DNA from: CAWCAL01 sp963695075 | GTDB lineage: Bacteria; Actinomycetota; Acidimicrobiia; Acidimicrobiales; CAWCAL01 | DNA length: 64,000 nucleotides | NCBI GenBank assembly: GCA_963695075.1 | Contig: CAVOFR010000007.1 | Span: 310,001-374,000, forward strand | Direction: 5' to 3' | Part shown: in pieces, positions 34,496 to 44,050 of the stretch | How positions within the stretch are numbered: position 1 is the stretch's first letter | Layout: every line of letters begins with the position of its first letter | Notes under the pieces: model-generated | Databases searched by the model: none | Told to the model about the DNA's origin: nothing | Seen by the model: the letters and a program-made list of their open reading frames with translations, nothing else | Program-made: the position numbers and the translations under genes

Positions 34496-35370
34496 GCCTC
34501 GTCGACGATCTCGCGACCCGCTGCCGCTTCCCCGATCGAGACGAGCTCACCTGCGCGATTTCGGGCGGACCCGACTCCTTGGCACTCCTCGTGCTGGCCG
34601 CCGGCACCGGTAGGACGGTGCGGGCCCTGCATGTGGACCACGGTCTGCGCCCGGACTCCGCCGCGGACGCCATCGTCGTCGCCGAGGTCGCCGAACGGTT
34701 CGGTGCTTCGTTCGAGTCTTTCCGCGTCCGGATCGATCCAGGGCCCAACCTCGAAGCTCGCGCCCGTGAGGAACGGTATTCCGTTCTGCCGGCCGACGTG
34801 TTGACCGGTCACACGGCCGACGACCAGGCCGAGACCATCCTCCTCAATCTCATGCGCGGGGCCGGAATCGAAGGGTTGGCCGGCATGCGCCGGGACCGAC
34901 GACCGCTCCTCGACCTGCGCCGGGGCGAAACCGTCGGACTGTGCCAGAGCCTCGGGCTGCATCCGATCGCCGATCCCACCAATGACGACCCGAGGTTCCG
35001 CCGCAATCGCGTCCGGGCCGACCTCCTCCCCCTGCTCGACGACATCGCGCAGCGCGAGGTCGGACCCCTCATCGTGCGTCAGGCGGATCACCTGCGCGAA
35101 CTGGCCGATTGGCTCGATCAGCTCGCCGGATCGGTCGATACCAGCAGCGTGCGTGAGCTGCGCGAATGTCCCGCCCCGGTGGCGCGGGTGGCGGTCCGGA
35201 AGTTCATCCGGGAGCACACGGGTTCCGGGCATCCGCCGAGCTCCGCGGCCCTGGCCCGCGCGTTCGATGTCGTTCGGGGTGACGCCCGGGCTGCCCAGCT
35301 GGGGAACGGCTGGACGCTGAAGCGGCGCGACGGCCTGCTCAGTGTCGAGCAGGAGACCGGGCTCGGGTAG
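34492..35370 (+). CDS. tilS: tRNA(Ile)-lysidine synthetase
   Basis: A 292-residue PP-loop enzyme with ISGGPDSLALLVLA near residue 25 (SGGxDS), VDHGLRPDSAADA, LTGHTADDQAETILLNLMRGAG, and RNRVRADLLPLLD. It places lysine on C34 of tRNA-Ile2 (CAU anticodon) so that it reads AUA. It is short, like other actinobacterial TilS, with a reduced C-terminal domain. The GTG start overlaps the DUF2342 stop by four bases (GTGA). Confidence 0.9.
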   Translation: MSLVDDLATRCRFPDRDELTCAISGGPDSLALLVLAAGTGRTVRALHVDHGLRPDSAADAIVVAEVAERFGASFESFRVRIDPGPNLEARAREERYSVLPADVLTGHTADDQAETILLNLMRGAGIEGLAGMRRDRRPLLDLRRGETVGLCQSLGLHPIADPTNDDPRFRRNRVRADLLPLLDDIAQREVGPLIVRQADHLRELADWLDQLAGSVDTSSVRELRECPAPVARVAVRKFIREHTGSGHPPSSAALARAFDVVRGDARAAQLGNGWTLKRRDGLLSVEQETGLG

Positions 35371-35382
35371 GGTCGGCGGGCC

Positions 35383-35928
35383 ATGGGCGGAGCACTCGAA
35401 CGAGATCCCTTGCTGGGCGAGCTGGTCCTGAGCGAGGCTCAGATAGCGGAGCGCGTCGCTCAGCTCGGGGCACAGATCACCGCGGACTATGTCGATGATC
35501 CACCTCTCCTCGTGTGCGTTCTCAAGGGTGCGCACGTGTTCATGGCCGACCTGGCCCGAGCGATCGATCTCCGGGTCGAGATGGACTTCATGGCGGTTTC
35601 GTCCTACGGATCAGCCACGAAGACCAGTGGAGTGGTCCGCATCGTCAAGGATCTCGACGTGGACCTGGCCGGCCGGCACGTCCTGATCATCGAGGACATC
35701 GTGGACAGTGGGCTCACCCTTGCCTACCTCAGGAAGTACCTGAACGCCCGCGGTCCGGCCAGCCTCGAGGTGTGTGCCCTCCTCCTTCGGGAAGGTCTGC
35801 AGAAGAGCGATCCCGATCTGCGCTACACCGGATTCACGATCCCTCCGGCATTCGTGGTCGGCTACGGTCTCGACGTGCACGAGCGGTTCCGGAACCTCCG
35901 CGATCTACGGGTGTGGTCGGAGGACTGA
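35383..35928 (+). CDS. hpt: Hypoxanthine phosphoribosyltransferase
   Basis: A 181-residue type I PRTase. CVLKGAHVFMADLARAI near residue 46 is the PPi loop, VLIIEDIVDSGLTLAYL near residue 103 is the PRPP-binding motif, and AFVVGYGLDVHERFRNLRDL near the C-terminus is the hood/base-binding region. It salvages hypoxanthine (and probably guanine) to the nucleotide. The tilS-hpt-ftsH order is the classical bacterial arrangement. Confidence 0.93.
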   Translation: MGGALERDPLLGELVLSEAQIAERVAQLGAQITADYVDDPPLLVCVLKGAHVFMADLARAIDLRVEMDFMAVSSYGSATKTSGVVRIVKDLDVDLAGRHVLIIEDIVDSGLTLAYLRKYLNARGPASLEVCALLLREGLQKSDPDLRYTGFTIPPAFVVGYGLDVHERFRNLRDLRVWSED

Positions 35929-36046
35929 CCCGAACCGACTCAGCGCCGAGCCCGGGGAGCCCACGTCGTGCGGTAACAATTCGCTTCGGGGTGTCGATGG
36001 ATGAGCTCGTCTGCGATCGGAAGGAAGTGGATAGGGTGAGGCGGCC

Positions 36047-37916
36047 GTGAAGTATCTGCGATCCCGACCCGTCCTGTTGCTGGTCTCGGCGCTGCTCGTG
36101 GGTCTCTTGGCGTGGGTCCTGTTGACCCGAGAGAAGGAACCGGACGAGCTCACCCGGACGCAGTTCGATCAGGCGGTCGAGAAGGGCGACATCGATCCGT
36201 CCGAGGCCACGCTCAAGGACAAGAGCAACAAGGTCACGGGCGACTACGCCGAGGAGAGCGAGCGGACGGGGCCGTACGAATTCCGATTCGCAGCCGAAGC
36301 GGCCGACGAGATCACCGAGGACTACCCCGAGCTCGACGTCGACACCGAGAAGGAGTCGATCTGGGTTTCGATCGCCTGGAGCCTCCTTCCCATGCTCTTC
36401 CTCGTGGGGATATTCATCTGGTTTCTCACCTCGATGCAGGGTGGCGGAAGCAAGGTGATGCAGTTCGGCAAGTCCAAGGCGCGGAGATTCAACAAGGACG
36501 AACCCACCGTGACCTTCGATGACGTGGCCGGCGTCGAGGAGGCGGTACAGGAGCTCCAGGAGGTCCGCGAGTTCCTCCAGGAGCCAGAGCGGTTCAGTCG
36601 TATCGGGGCGCGCATTCCCAAGGGAGTTCTCCTCTACGGTCCACCGGGCACGGGCAAGACCCTGTTGGCCCGAGCGGTGGCCGGCGAAGCCGGTGTTCCC
36701 TTCTTCTCCATCTCCGGCAGTGACTTCGTGGAGATGTTCGTCGGTGTCGGTGCCAGTCGGGTGCGCGACCTGTTCAATCAGGCCAAGGCGGCCGGACCGT
36801 CCATCGTGTTCGTCGACGAGATCGATGCGGTCGGTCGTCACCGCGGCGCGGGACTCGGCGGTGGACACGACGAGCGCGAGCAGACGCTCAACCAGCTCCT
36901 GGTTGAAATGGACGGATTCGACGAGTCCTCCGGCGTCATTCTCATCGCCGCCACCAATCGTCCGGACATTCTCGATCCCGCACTGCTGCGCCCGGGACGG
37001 TTCGATCGCCAGATCGTCGTCGACGCCCCCGATCTCGACGGGCGCAGGCAGATCCTCCAGGTGCACTCGAAGGAGAAACCTCTCGCCGACGACGTCGACC
37101 TCAGTGTCATCGCGCGCCGTACCCCCGGATTCACCGGAGCCGATCTGGCCAACCTGATGAACGAGGCCGCCATCCTCACCGCCCGCGAGGACGAGGATCA
37201 GATCCGCATGACCGAGGTGAGCGACGCGATCGATCGGGTGATCGCCGGCCCGGAGCGGAAGAACCGGCTGATGTCCGATCGAGAGAAGCGGGTCGTCGCC
37301 TACCACGAGGCCGGCCACGCACTCGTGGGTCATCTGCTCCCCAACACCGACCCGATTCACAAAGTATCCATCATCGCCCGAGGTCGGGCCCTGGGATGGA
37401 CGCTCTCGCTCCCCGAGGAGGATCGGTACCTCCGCACCCGTTCGGAGCTCCGTGATCAGCTCACCATGCTGCTGGGCGGCCGGACCGCCGAAGAGGTGAT
37501 CTTCGGAGATCCGACCACCGGGGCGGCCGACGACATCGAGCGGGCTACGCAGATCGCCCGGGCGATGGTCACCATGTACGGCATGAGTGAGCGGATCGGA
37601 CTCCGCCAGCTCGGTCGGGCCAACGGCGAGGTCTTCCTGGGCAAGGAAGTCGCGCGACGAACCGGACTACTCCGACGACGTCGCCGGACTCATCGACGAC
37701 GAGGTCCGACGGATCATCGACGATGCCCACGTCGAGGCCAGGGAGATCATCACCTTGAACCGGTCGATTCTCGACCGTCTCGCCGACATGCTGGTCGAAC
37801 AGGAGACCGTCGAGGAGCACGAACTCGTCGCGCTGTTCACTCCGGCGTCCGATGTACCGGCCGCCGGCGAGCCGAACCAATCGACACCGGTCGAAAGAGA
37901 GCGGTCCGAGCCGTAG
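36047..37916 (+). CDS. ftsH: ATP-dependent zinc metalloprotease FtsH, frameshifted in its last quarter
   Basis: The reading frame 36047 to about 37649 encodes the N-terminal helix, a second helix near 110-127, the AAA module (Walker A YGPPGTGKTLLARAVAGEAG, Walker B VFVDEIDAVGR, SRH RPGRFDRQIVV) and the zinc site YHEAGHALVGHLL with DDIERATQIARAMV carrying the third ligand. After VFLGKE the original frame becomes an Arg-rich non-homologous tail to 38203, through folE. The +1 frame instead gives SRDEPDYSDDVAGLIDDEVRR to 37916, the standard FtsH end. Skipping one base near 37649 restores 622 residues of usual length. FtsH degrades membrane and regulatory proteins. A real lesion in this gene would be surprising. 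Confidence 0.9.
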
Positions 37917-37952
37917 GCTTTCTCCGCTGTCCCACACAAGAGAGCGACCACG

Positions 37953-38594
37953 GTGCCGTCCAATCAACAGTCCGCCAACACTCGATACGACGACGTCGAA
38001 CTTGCCCGGCGTCGCATGGCGTCCGAGGTCGATCTTCCCCGCATCGAGGCCGCGGTCACCGAGATCCTCGAAGCCATCGGCGAGGACCCGTCTCGCCATG
38101 GTCTCTCCGAGACCCCGGCCCGTGTCGCACGGATGTACGCAGAGATCTGTGGCGGGCTGCACATCGATCCGGCGACGCACCTGAGCCGGACTTTCGAAGG
38201 TGATCACGAGGAGATCGTCATGGTGCGTGACATTGCCTTCTACTCCATCTGCGAGCACCATCTCCTGCCGTTCCACGGCACCGCCCACCTGGCCTACATC
38301 CCTTCGGCCTCGGGCCGTATCACCGGCCTGTCGAAGCTGGCGAGACTGGTCGACGACTTCGCTCGCCGCCCCCAGGTCCAGGAGCGGCTCACCACGCAGA
38401 TCGCCGAGACGGTCGACGAGGTGCTCCGACCGAGAGGAGTCCTCGTGGTGATGGAGGCAGAGCACCTGTGCATGTCCATGCGGGGCATCCGCAAACCGGG
38501 TGCCACCACCGTCACCTCGGCTGTGCGCGGCCTCTTTCGGGACGAGATCGCTTCGCGGCTCGAGGCCATGCGATTCCTCGACGGCCGGAGTTGA
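37953..38594 (+). CDS. folE: GTP cyclohydrolase I
   Basis: A 213-residue enzyme of the FolE type I family. Zinc and catalytic motifs are DIAFYSICEHHLLPFHGTAH near residue 92 (Cys and two His), IPSASGRITGLSKLARLVDDF and LVVMEAEHLCMSMRGI (last Cys ligand near 173). It converts GTP to dihydroneopterin triphosphate, opening tetrahydrofolate synthesis. GTG start; its stop overlaps the folP start. Confidence 0.95.
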   Translation: MPSNQQSANTRYDDVELARRRMASEVDLPRIEAAVTEILEAIGEDPSRHGLSETPARVARMYAEICGGLHIDPATHLSRTFEGDHEEIVMVRDIAFYSICEHHLLPFHGTAHLAYIPSASGRITGLSKLARLVDDFARRPQVQERLTTQIAETVDEVLRPRGVLVVMEAEHLCMSMRGIRKPGATTVTSAVRGLFRDEIASRLEAMRFLDGRS

Positions 38595-39403
38595 CCGGGG
38601 ACCGACCCCCTCCGGTGGTGATGGGCATTCTCAACGTCACGCCCGACTCGTTCTCCGACGGTGGTCGGTGGGTGGGGCTGGACCGTGCCCACGAGCACGC
38701 CCACCAGATGGTGGACGAGGGGGCGTCGGTGATCGACGTCGGCGGCGAGTCGACCCGTCCCGGAGCGGGCGAGGTGCCGGTCGATGAGGAGCTCCGACGC
38801 GTGATCCCCCTCGTGCGACTTCTGGCCACCGATGGGATCGAGGTGAGCGTCGACACCCGCAAGCCTGAGGTCGCCCGGCTCGCCGTGCAGGCAGGGGCGA
38901 CCATCATCAACGACGTTTCGTCTTCGCTCGAGACGGTCGCCGGGAAGATGGGGGTGGGCTGGATCGCCACGCATATGCAGGGCGACCCGGCCACGATGCA
39001 GGAGGCGCCAACCTACGTCGACGTCGTGGACGAGGTGTGCCGCGAGCTGGTCCATGCCGCTGAGCGGGGCGCCGAAGCGGGTGTCGAACGGATGTGGATC
39101 GATCCCGGGATCGGTTTCGGCAAGACCCACGAGCAGAACCTCGACCTCCTGGCGTCACTCGATCGACTCGTGGACACGCGAGTTCCGGTTGCGATCGGTA
39201 CCAGCCGCAAGAGCTTCCTGGGAGCGCTGCTCTCGCTGAGCGACGCCGGTGGAGACCCGGCGGCTGCGGTGCCGGTCCCGCCCGATGATCGACTGGACGG
39301 TTCGCTCGCCACAGCGATGTGGGCCATGCTGGCGGGGGTGGCGCTCGTGCGCGCGCACGACGTTCGGCCCACCGTTCACACCCGTACGGTGCTGATGGGA
39401 TGA
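38591..39403 (+). CDS. folP: Dihydropteroate synthase
   Basis: A 270-residue TIM-barrel enzyme. MGILNVTPDSFSDGG near residue 11 and GASVIDVGGESTRPGAGEV near 42 are the substrate loops, IIND near 106, and VAIGTSRKSFLGALL near 195 the phosphate-binding end. It joins p-aminobenzoate to dihydropterin. I use TTG 38591 because it overlaps the folE stop (TTGA), as other genes in this run overlap. ATG at 38621 (MGILN) is the alternative. Confidence 0.92.
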   Translation: MTGDRPPPVVMGILNVTPDSFSDGGRWVGLDRAHEHAHQMVDEGASVIDVGGESTRPGAGEVPVDEELRRVIPLVRLLATDGIEVSVDTRKPEVARLAVQAGATIINDVSSSLETVAGKMGVGWIATHMQGDPATMQEAPTYVDVVDEVCRELVHAAERGAEAGVERMWIDPGIGFGKTHEQNLDLLASLDRLVDTRVPVAIGTSRKSFLGALLSLSDAGGDPAAAVPVPPDDRLDGSLATAMWAMLAGVALVRAHDVRPTVHTRTVLMG

Positions 39404-39425
39404 TCGCAGGGAAGGTAGGAGTCGC

Positions 39426-39956
39426 GTGGCGAAGGGAAAGTGGGCCCAGGGCATCACTCCGCGCAACTTCTGCTGGATCGTCAAGGACCGCCTGGCGATC
39501 TGTGAACGGCCCGGAGGATACGGGGAGAACCACCGACGGGTGCGGCGCCAGGAGGAGATCATCTGGCTGCGCGAGCAGGGATTCGACCCGGTCATCTCAC
39601 TGATCGAGGCCAATCACAATCTGCACAACTACGAAGAACTGGGTGTGCGGGCCCTCCACTACCCGTTTCCCGCGGTCGACTCGGAACAACCCGTGTATCT
39701 GGTGGCGCTCTACTCGAGAATCAGGGCCCTGCTGGGCGATCAGCGAAAGGTCCTGGTCCATTGCTCGGAGCTCAGTGACCGGCTCGCCGGGACCATCGGC
39801 GGTTTCCTGGTCTGGAGCGAGATGGTCGATTCCTCACCCGGTGGGATCTCCGTGATGGAGCGGATCACCAGCCGACAGCTCGGCCCGCAGGGCCGGGGAT
39901 TGATCGCGTTGGCCGAGCGCCTGCCAGCCGAAGAACCCGATACCGAGTCCGACTGA
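39426..39956 (+). CDS. PTP-like (dual-specificity type) phosphatase inside the folate operon
   Basis: A 176-residue protein with the cysteine-phosphatase signature VHCSELSDRLAGTIGGFL near residue 113, which fits HCx5R, and a candidate general-acid loop around FPAVDSEQPV near 80. The N-terminal part, QEEIIWLREQGFDPVISLIE, matches the dual-specificity phosphatase fold. It sits between folP and folB and is co-directional with them, four bases before the folB GTG. Folate synthesis needs removal of phosphates from dihydroneopterin triphosphate, so a role there is an inference, not shown. AGGAG lies five bases before the GTG start. Confidence 0.65.
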   Translation: MAKGKWAQGITPRNFCWIVKDRLAICERPGGYGENHRRVRRQEEIIWLREQGFDPVISLIEANHNLHNYEELGVRALHYPFPAVDSEQPVYLVALYSRIRALLGDQRKVLVHCSELSDRLAGTIGGFLVWSEMVDSSPGGISVMERITSRQLGPQGRGLIALAERLPAEEPDTESD

Positions 39957-39960
39957 TCCC

Positions 39961-40338
39961 GTGGCATCCTCCGAGCCCCCTGCTGACCGGATCGAGTTGC
40001 GCGGCCTACGGGTCATGGCCCGGTGCGGTGTCCTCGACGAGGAGCTCGACCGACCCCAGCCCCTCGAGATCGACGTCGACATCGTCGCCGATCTGGCCGA
40101 GCCCGGACGGACCGACGAACTGTCCAGCACCGTCGACTACGGCGAAGTCGCGGATCGGGTCGTGGCTCGGGCGACAGCGCAACGATTCGCCCTGCTGGAA
40201 CGGTTGGCCCAGGTGCTGTGCGACGAGATCCTCACCGACGGTCGGATCGAGCGCACCACGGTGGCGATCCGCAAGCTCCGCCCGCCCGTTCCCCAGGATC
40301 TGGCCACATCGGGTGTCCGGCTCACCCGAGAGCGTTAG
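39961..40338 (+). CDS. folB: Dihydroneopterin aldolase
   Basis: A 125-residue enzyme of the FolB family. It begins DRIELRGLRVMARCGVLDEE, with the usual residues LEIDVDIVADLAEPGRTDEL, STVDYGEVADRVVARA (YGxV active-site segment), RFALLERLAQVLCDEIL and IRKLRPPVPQDLATSGV at the end. It converts dihydroneopterin to hydroxymethyldihydropterin and glycolaldehyde. GTG start immediately after the phosphatase gene. Confidence 0.93.
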   Translation: MASSEPPADRIELRGLRVMARCGVLDEELDRPQPLEIDVDIVADLAEPGRTDELSSTVDYGEVADRVVARATAQRFALLERLAQVLCDEILTDGRIERTTVAIRKLRPPVPQDLATSGVRLTRER

Positions 40339-40341
40339 CCG

Positions 40342-40812
40342 ATGACGCGGGCGTTTCTGGGATTGGGATCGAACCTGGGCGACCGCTGGACGTTCCTGCG
40401 CGAGGCGGTGGCGTCTCTCGACGAGGTGGTCGCCACCTCCGGTGTGTTCGAGACCGAGCCGGTCGGCGGACCGGAACAGGACGCCTACCTCAACGTGGTC
40501 GTCGAGCTCGACACCGGGCGGTCACCGCGGGAGCTGCTGGCGGTGTGTCATCGGCTCGAGTCGGCTGCTGGTCGGGTCAGGGCCGAACGATGGGGGCCGC
40601 GTACCCTCGACGTCGACGTGCTGTGGGTTGATGGCGTCGAGGTGGCCGACCCCGACCTCGTCGTCCCCCATCCGCTCATGTTGGAGCGGCGATTCGTCGT
40701 CGAACCACTAGCGCAGCTCGCACCCGAGCTCTGTCCGTCGGAATGGCAGCGTACGGTCGAGGGTCGCGTGACACCGGTGGGACGCCTGTCCCACGCGTCA
40801 ACGGGGTCGTGA
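40342..40812 (+). CDS. folK: Hydroxymethyldihydropterin pyrophosphokinase
   Basis: A 156-residue HPPK. The start FLGLGSNLGDRWTFLREAV is the family signature, ETEPVGGPEQDAYLNVVVEL contains the product-binding motif, and RWGPRTLDVDVLW with DPDLVVPHPLMLERRFVVEPL gives the catalytic Asp pair and ATP loop. It transfers pyrophosphate from ATP to the pterin before FolP. ATG 40342 follows folB by three bases; its stop overlaps the next GTG. Confidence 0.94.
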   Translation: MTRAFLGLGSNLGDRWTFLREAVASLDEVVATSGVFETEPVGGPEQDAYLNVVVELDTGRSPRELLAVCHRLESAAGRVRAERWGPRTLDVDVLWVDGVEVADPDLVVPHPLMLERRFVVEPLAQLAPELCPSEWQRTVEGRVTPVGRLSHASTGS

Positions 40813-41537
40813 GTCGATCCGGTCTTCGGGCCAACATCATCGGCCGGGGCCGAGCCGGTGGGGCGTTCGCCCTCGCACTCAGCGATGCCGGATGGGAGAT
40901 CGGTGTCGGCCTGGGAAGGGGGGACGATCTGGCCGGTGCGGCCCGCGGCGTCGATGTCGTGGTGCTGGCCGTACCGGACGGGGCCATCGGCTCGGTGGTC
41001 GGAGAGATCGAACCGGGCGAAGGAGCGGTGTGCCATCTGGCCGGATCGTTGGGCCTCGAGGTCCTGGAGGGCCATTCGCGACGGGCGGCCGTGCATCCCC
41101 TGGTATCCCTGCCGGATCCTGAGATCGGTGCGCAGCGCCTGCGCGGCGCATGGTTCGCGGTTGCGGGCGACGAGGTGGCCGCCGCGATCGTGTCGGCGCT
41201 CGGGGGGCGCAGCTTCGCGATCGCGGACGCCGATCGCGGTGCCTACCACGCGGCGGCAGCGATCGCATCGAACCACCTCGTGGCTCTCATGGGTCAGGTC
41301 GAACGGGTCTCCGGCCCCGTGGGCGTGCCGCCGGCAGCGATGGTCGACCTCGCTCGCGGGTCCCTCGAGAACGTTGCCGCCCTGGGTGCGGCCCCGGCGC
41401 TCACCGGCCCGGTGGAGCGGGGAGACGAGGCGACGATCCAGCGGCACCGCGCCGCCCTCGCCGAAGACGAACGCCCGCTCTACGATGCACTGGCCGATGC
41501 AGCCCGACGCCTCGTGAGGGACCGCGATGCGACCTGA
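40809..41537 (+). CDS. Rossmann-fold/DUF2520 protein
   Basis: A 242-residue two-domain protein. The N-terminal nucleotide-binding fold shows NIIGRGRAGGAFALALSDAG (GxGxxG) and VVVLAVPDGAIGSVVGEI. The C-terminal DUF2520 helices include AYHAAAAIASNHLVALMG. It resembles prephenate/pantoate dehydrogenase relatives, but no activity is established. It often sits beside panC in actinobacteria and may take part in pantothenate synthesis, as a possible ketopantoate reductase. GTG start overlapping folK (GTGA). Confidence 0.8.
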   Translation: MSRSGLRANIIGRGRAGGAFALALSDAGWEIGVGLGRGDDLAGAARGVDVVVLAVPDGAIGSVVGEIEPGEGAVCHLAGSLGLEVLEGHSRRAAVHPLVSLPDPEIGAQRLRGAWFAVAGDEVAAAIVSALGGRSFAIADADRGAYHAAAAIASNHLVALMGQVERVSGPVGVPPAAMVDLARGSLENVAALGAAPALTGPVERGDEATIQRHRAALAEDERPLYDALADAARRLVRDRDAT

Positions 41538-41549
41538 GGGTCATGGTCC

Positions 41550-42407
41550 GTGTTGACCGTCACGACCATCGTGGAGCTCCGCGGGATGCTCGACGCCGAG
41601 CGGTGTCGGGGACGATCCGTCGGCCTGGTTCCGACCATGGGGTACCTCCACGATGGCCATCAGTCACTGATCCGTCGGTCGGCGGCGGAGAACGATCTGA
41701 CCGTCTCGACGGTGTTCGTCAACCCCCTCCAGTTCGCTCCAGGTGAGGATCTCGACGCCTACCCACGCGACCCGGTCGGCGACGCCGCCAAAGCCGAGGC
41801 GGCCGGGTCGACCATCCTCTTCATGCCTCCCCACTCCGAGATGTACTCCACGCCACCGACAACGACTGTCACCGTGGGTGACATCGCCGTGCCGCTCGAG
41901 GGCGGGTCCCGTCCGACCTTCTTCGCCGGTGTCGCGACCGTCGTCGCCAAGCTCTTCACCATCGCGGGGCCGTGCCGCGCGTACTTCGGGGAAAAGGACT
42001 ACCAACAGCTTCTCGTGGTCCGTCGTCTGGCTCACGACCTGTCCTTCCCAGTCGATGTCATCGGCTGCCCGACCGTCCGAGAAGCCGACGACCTGGCCAT
42101 GTCGAGTCGGAACGCATACCTCGACGGGGACGACCGTGAAGCAGCCCCCGTGTTGTTCCGAGCACTCCAGCGGGGCGCCCGGATGCTGGCGGCGGGGGAG
42201 TCCGACGTGGCCGTGGTCCGAGCGGCCATCGAAGCCACCGTTCTGGACGAGCCGAGGGCCGTTCTGGACTACGTGGCTGTCGTCGACGCCGAGACGCTTC
42301 TCCCTCCCGCACCCGATGTCACCCGGCTGCGTCTGTTGGTGGCGGCTCGGGTGGGCCCGGCCCGGCTGATCGACAACATCGGAGCGACCCGAATGGATTC
42401 GACGTGA
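41550..42407 (+). CDS. panC: Pantothenate synthetase
   Basis: A 285-residue enzyme. LVPTMGYLHDGHQSLIRRS carries the HxGH nucleotide-binding motif, VFVNPLQFAPGEDLDAYPRD follows, and FGEKDYQQLLVVRRLAHDL and MSSRNAYL are the pantoate and ATP sites. It makes pantothenate from pantoate, beta-alanine and ATP. GTG start; its stop overlaps nadB (GTGA at 42404-42407). Confidence 0.95.
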   Translation: MLTVTTIVELRGMLDAERCRGRSVGLVPTMGYLHDGHQSLIRRSAAENDLTVSTVFVNPLQFAPGEDLDAYPRDPVGDAAKAEAAGSTILFMPPHSEMYSTPPTTTVTVGDIAVPLEGGSRPTFFAGVATVVAKLFTIAGPCRAYFGEKDYQQLLVVRRLAHDLSFPVDVIGCPTVREADDLAMSSRNAYLDGDDREAAPVLFRALQRGARMLAAGESDVAVVRAAIEATVLDEPRAVLDYVAVVDAETLLPPAPDVTRLRLLVAARVGPARLIDNIGATRMDST

Positions 42408-43981
42408 CCGATACTCCGACTTCACTCGATCTCCTCGTGTTGGGCAGCGGTGTCGCCGGCCTGTCAGCGGCCGTGCGAGCCGCCGACGGCCATGGCATGG
42501 CGGTCGGGCTGCTGACCAAGGGCGAGATCCAGCAGGCGACGACCCGGTGGGCTCAGGGAGGTGTCGCCGCCGTGCTCACCAGCGACCCCGATTCGACCGA
42601 CCTGCATCTGGCCGACACGCTCGCTGCGGGGGACGATCTGTGTGACATCGAAGCGGTCCGGGTCCTGGTCGACGAGGGGCCCGAACGGGTTGGTGAGCTC
42701 ATCGCCATGGGAGCCATGTTCGACCGCGACAACCGTGGCCAGTACTCGCTGGCCCGAGAGGGCGGGCACTCGGTCCCGAGAATCCTCCACGCCGGAGGGG
42801 CGGCGACCGGTATGGAGATCGAGCGGGCCTTGTGCGAGGCGGTGTCGGCCACGGCGGCGGCTGTCTACGAACGCTGCTTCGCGGTGGATCTCCTGCGGGA
42901 CGGGGACGCCTGCGCCGGTGTGCTGGCCCGATTCGACGACGGCTCCACGCGCGAGATCAGAGCCGCGAACGTGTTGATGGCCGCAGGCGGAGCGGGCCAG
43001 CTCTACGAGGTCACGACCAATCCGCTCGAATCGACCGGCGACGGAGTCGCCATGGCCCTCCGTGCCGGAGCGGTGCTCGGCGATGTCGAGTTCATGCAGT
43101 TCCATCCGACGGCGCTGCATCACCCGCAGATGCCCCGTCCGCTGTTGTCCGAGGCGCTGCGGGGCCACGGCGCGCTCCTGCGGGACGCAGAAGGAGAACG
43201 CTTCGTCGACGAGCTGCTCCCGCGCGATGAGGTCGCGCGAGCCATGACCAGGCGCATGATCGAACAGGGCACCGCCCACCTGTGGCTCGATGCCACGCGG
43301 CTCGAACACTTCGCCGACCGGTTCCCGACGATTCAGCGACAGCTCGACGATGTAGGCCTCGACCCGGCATCGGAATGGCTTCCCATCGCTCCGGCCGCCC
43401 ACTACCTCTGTGGCGGCATCGTGACCGACCTTCACGGCAGCTCGTCGATACCCGGGCTCTGGGCGGCAGGCGAGGTCACCTGCACGGGTGTGCACGGCGC
43501 CAATCGACTGGCGTCGAATTCCCTGCTCGAGGGGATGGTCTTCGGCCCGCGGGCGATCGAGGCCATCGAGGCGGGCCAGGTCGGCCCTATGTCGACAGGG
43601 GCGATGCGGTCGGTTCTCGACCCGGCGTCGGAGATCGCCGGGCGACGAATCGTCATCGATCTCCCGAAAGGGGCTGAGGTCGAGGATGTCGCGGTGAACC
43701 GCAGCCTCCTCCAACGGGCGATGACCGTCGGTGCCGGCGTGCTCCGGTCCGACGTGTCGTTGGCCGCCGCACTGGACGAGATCCGGCCCCTCTGCCCGGT
43801 CGATGAGCCTGAAGATCTGGCCGGCGCCGAGCTGCGCAACCTGGTCCACGTCGCGGTCGCCGTGCTCGAGGCCGCCCGCGCCCGCGACGAGAGTCGAGGC
43901 GCCCACACGCGCACCGACGCTCCCGACGCAGCGGAGGAGCGCTATCGGGTGTTGTGTTCCCGACGTCGCTCGAAGAGGTAG
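42404..43981 (+). CDS. nadB: L-aspartate oxidase
   Basis: A 525-residue FAD flavoenzyme. The N-terminal dinucleotide fold is LVLGSGVAGLSAAVRAAD, TRWAQGGVAAVL is the conserved stretch, and HSVPRILHAGGAATG and DVEFMQFHPTALHHPQ are substrate and FAD loops. CTGVHGANRLASNSLLEG is the second FAD block. It oxidises aspartate to iminoaspartate, the first step of de novo NAD synthesis. nadA (quinolinate synthase) is not next to it, although nadC follows one gene later. Confidence 0.95.
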   Translation: MTDTPTSLDLLVLGSGVAGLSAAVRAADGHGMAVGLLTKGEIQQATTRWAQGGVAAVLTSDPDSTDLHLADTLAAGDDLCDIEAVRVLVDEGPERVGELIAMGAMFDRDNRGQYSLAREGGHSVPRILHAGGAATGMEIERALCEAVSATAAAVYERCFAVDLLRDGDACAGVLARFDDGSTREIRAANVLMAAGGAGQLYEVTTNPLESTGDGVAMALRAGAVLGDVEFMQFHPTALHHPQMPRPLLSEALRGHGALLRDAEGERFVDELLPRDEVARAMTRRMIEQGTAHLWLDATRLEHFADRFPTIQRQLDDVGLDPASEWLPIAPAAHYLCGGIVTDLHGSSSIPGLWAAGEVTCTGVHGANRLASNSLLEGMVFGPRAIEAIEAGQVGPMSTGAMRSVLDPASEIAGRRIVIDLPKGAEVEDVAVNRSLLQRAMTVGAGVLRSDVSLAAALDEIRPLCPVDEPEDLAGAELRNLVHVAVAVLEAARARDESRGAHTRTDAPDAAEERYRVLCSRRRSKR

Positions 43982-44050
43982 TAGTCGGGCCGTCGTATGT
44001 GTACCCAGGAGCACGGAGGTCGAAGGGAGCTCGGGAGGTAGGCTTCGGCG

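Noticed and set aside
37680..38203. Arg-rich C-terminal extension of FtsH
   Set aside because: It is the out-of-frame continuation after the frameshift, has no FtsH homology and crosses folE.
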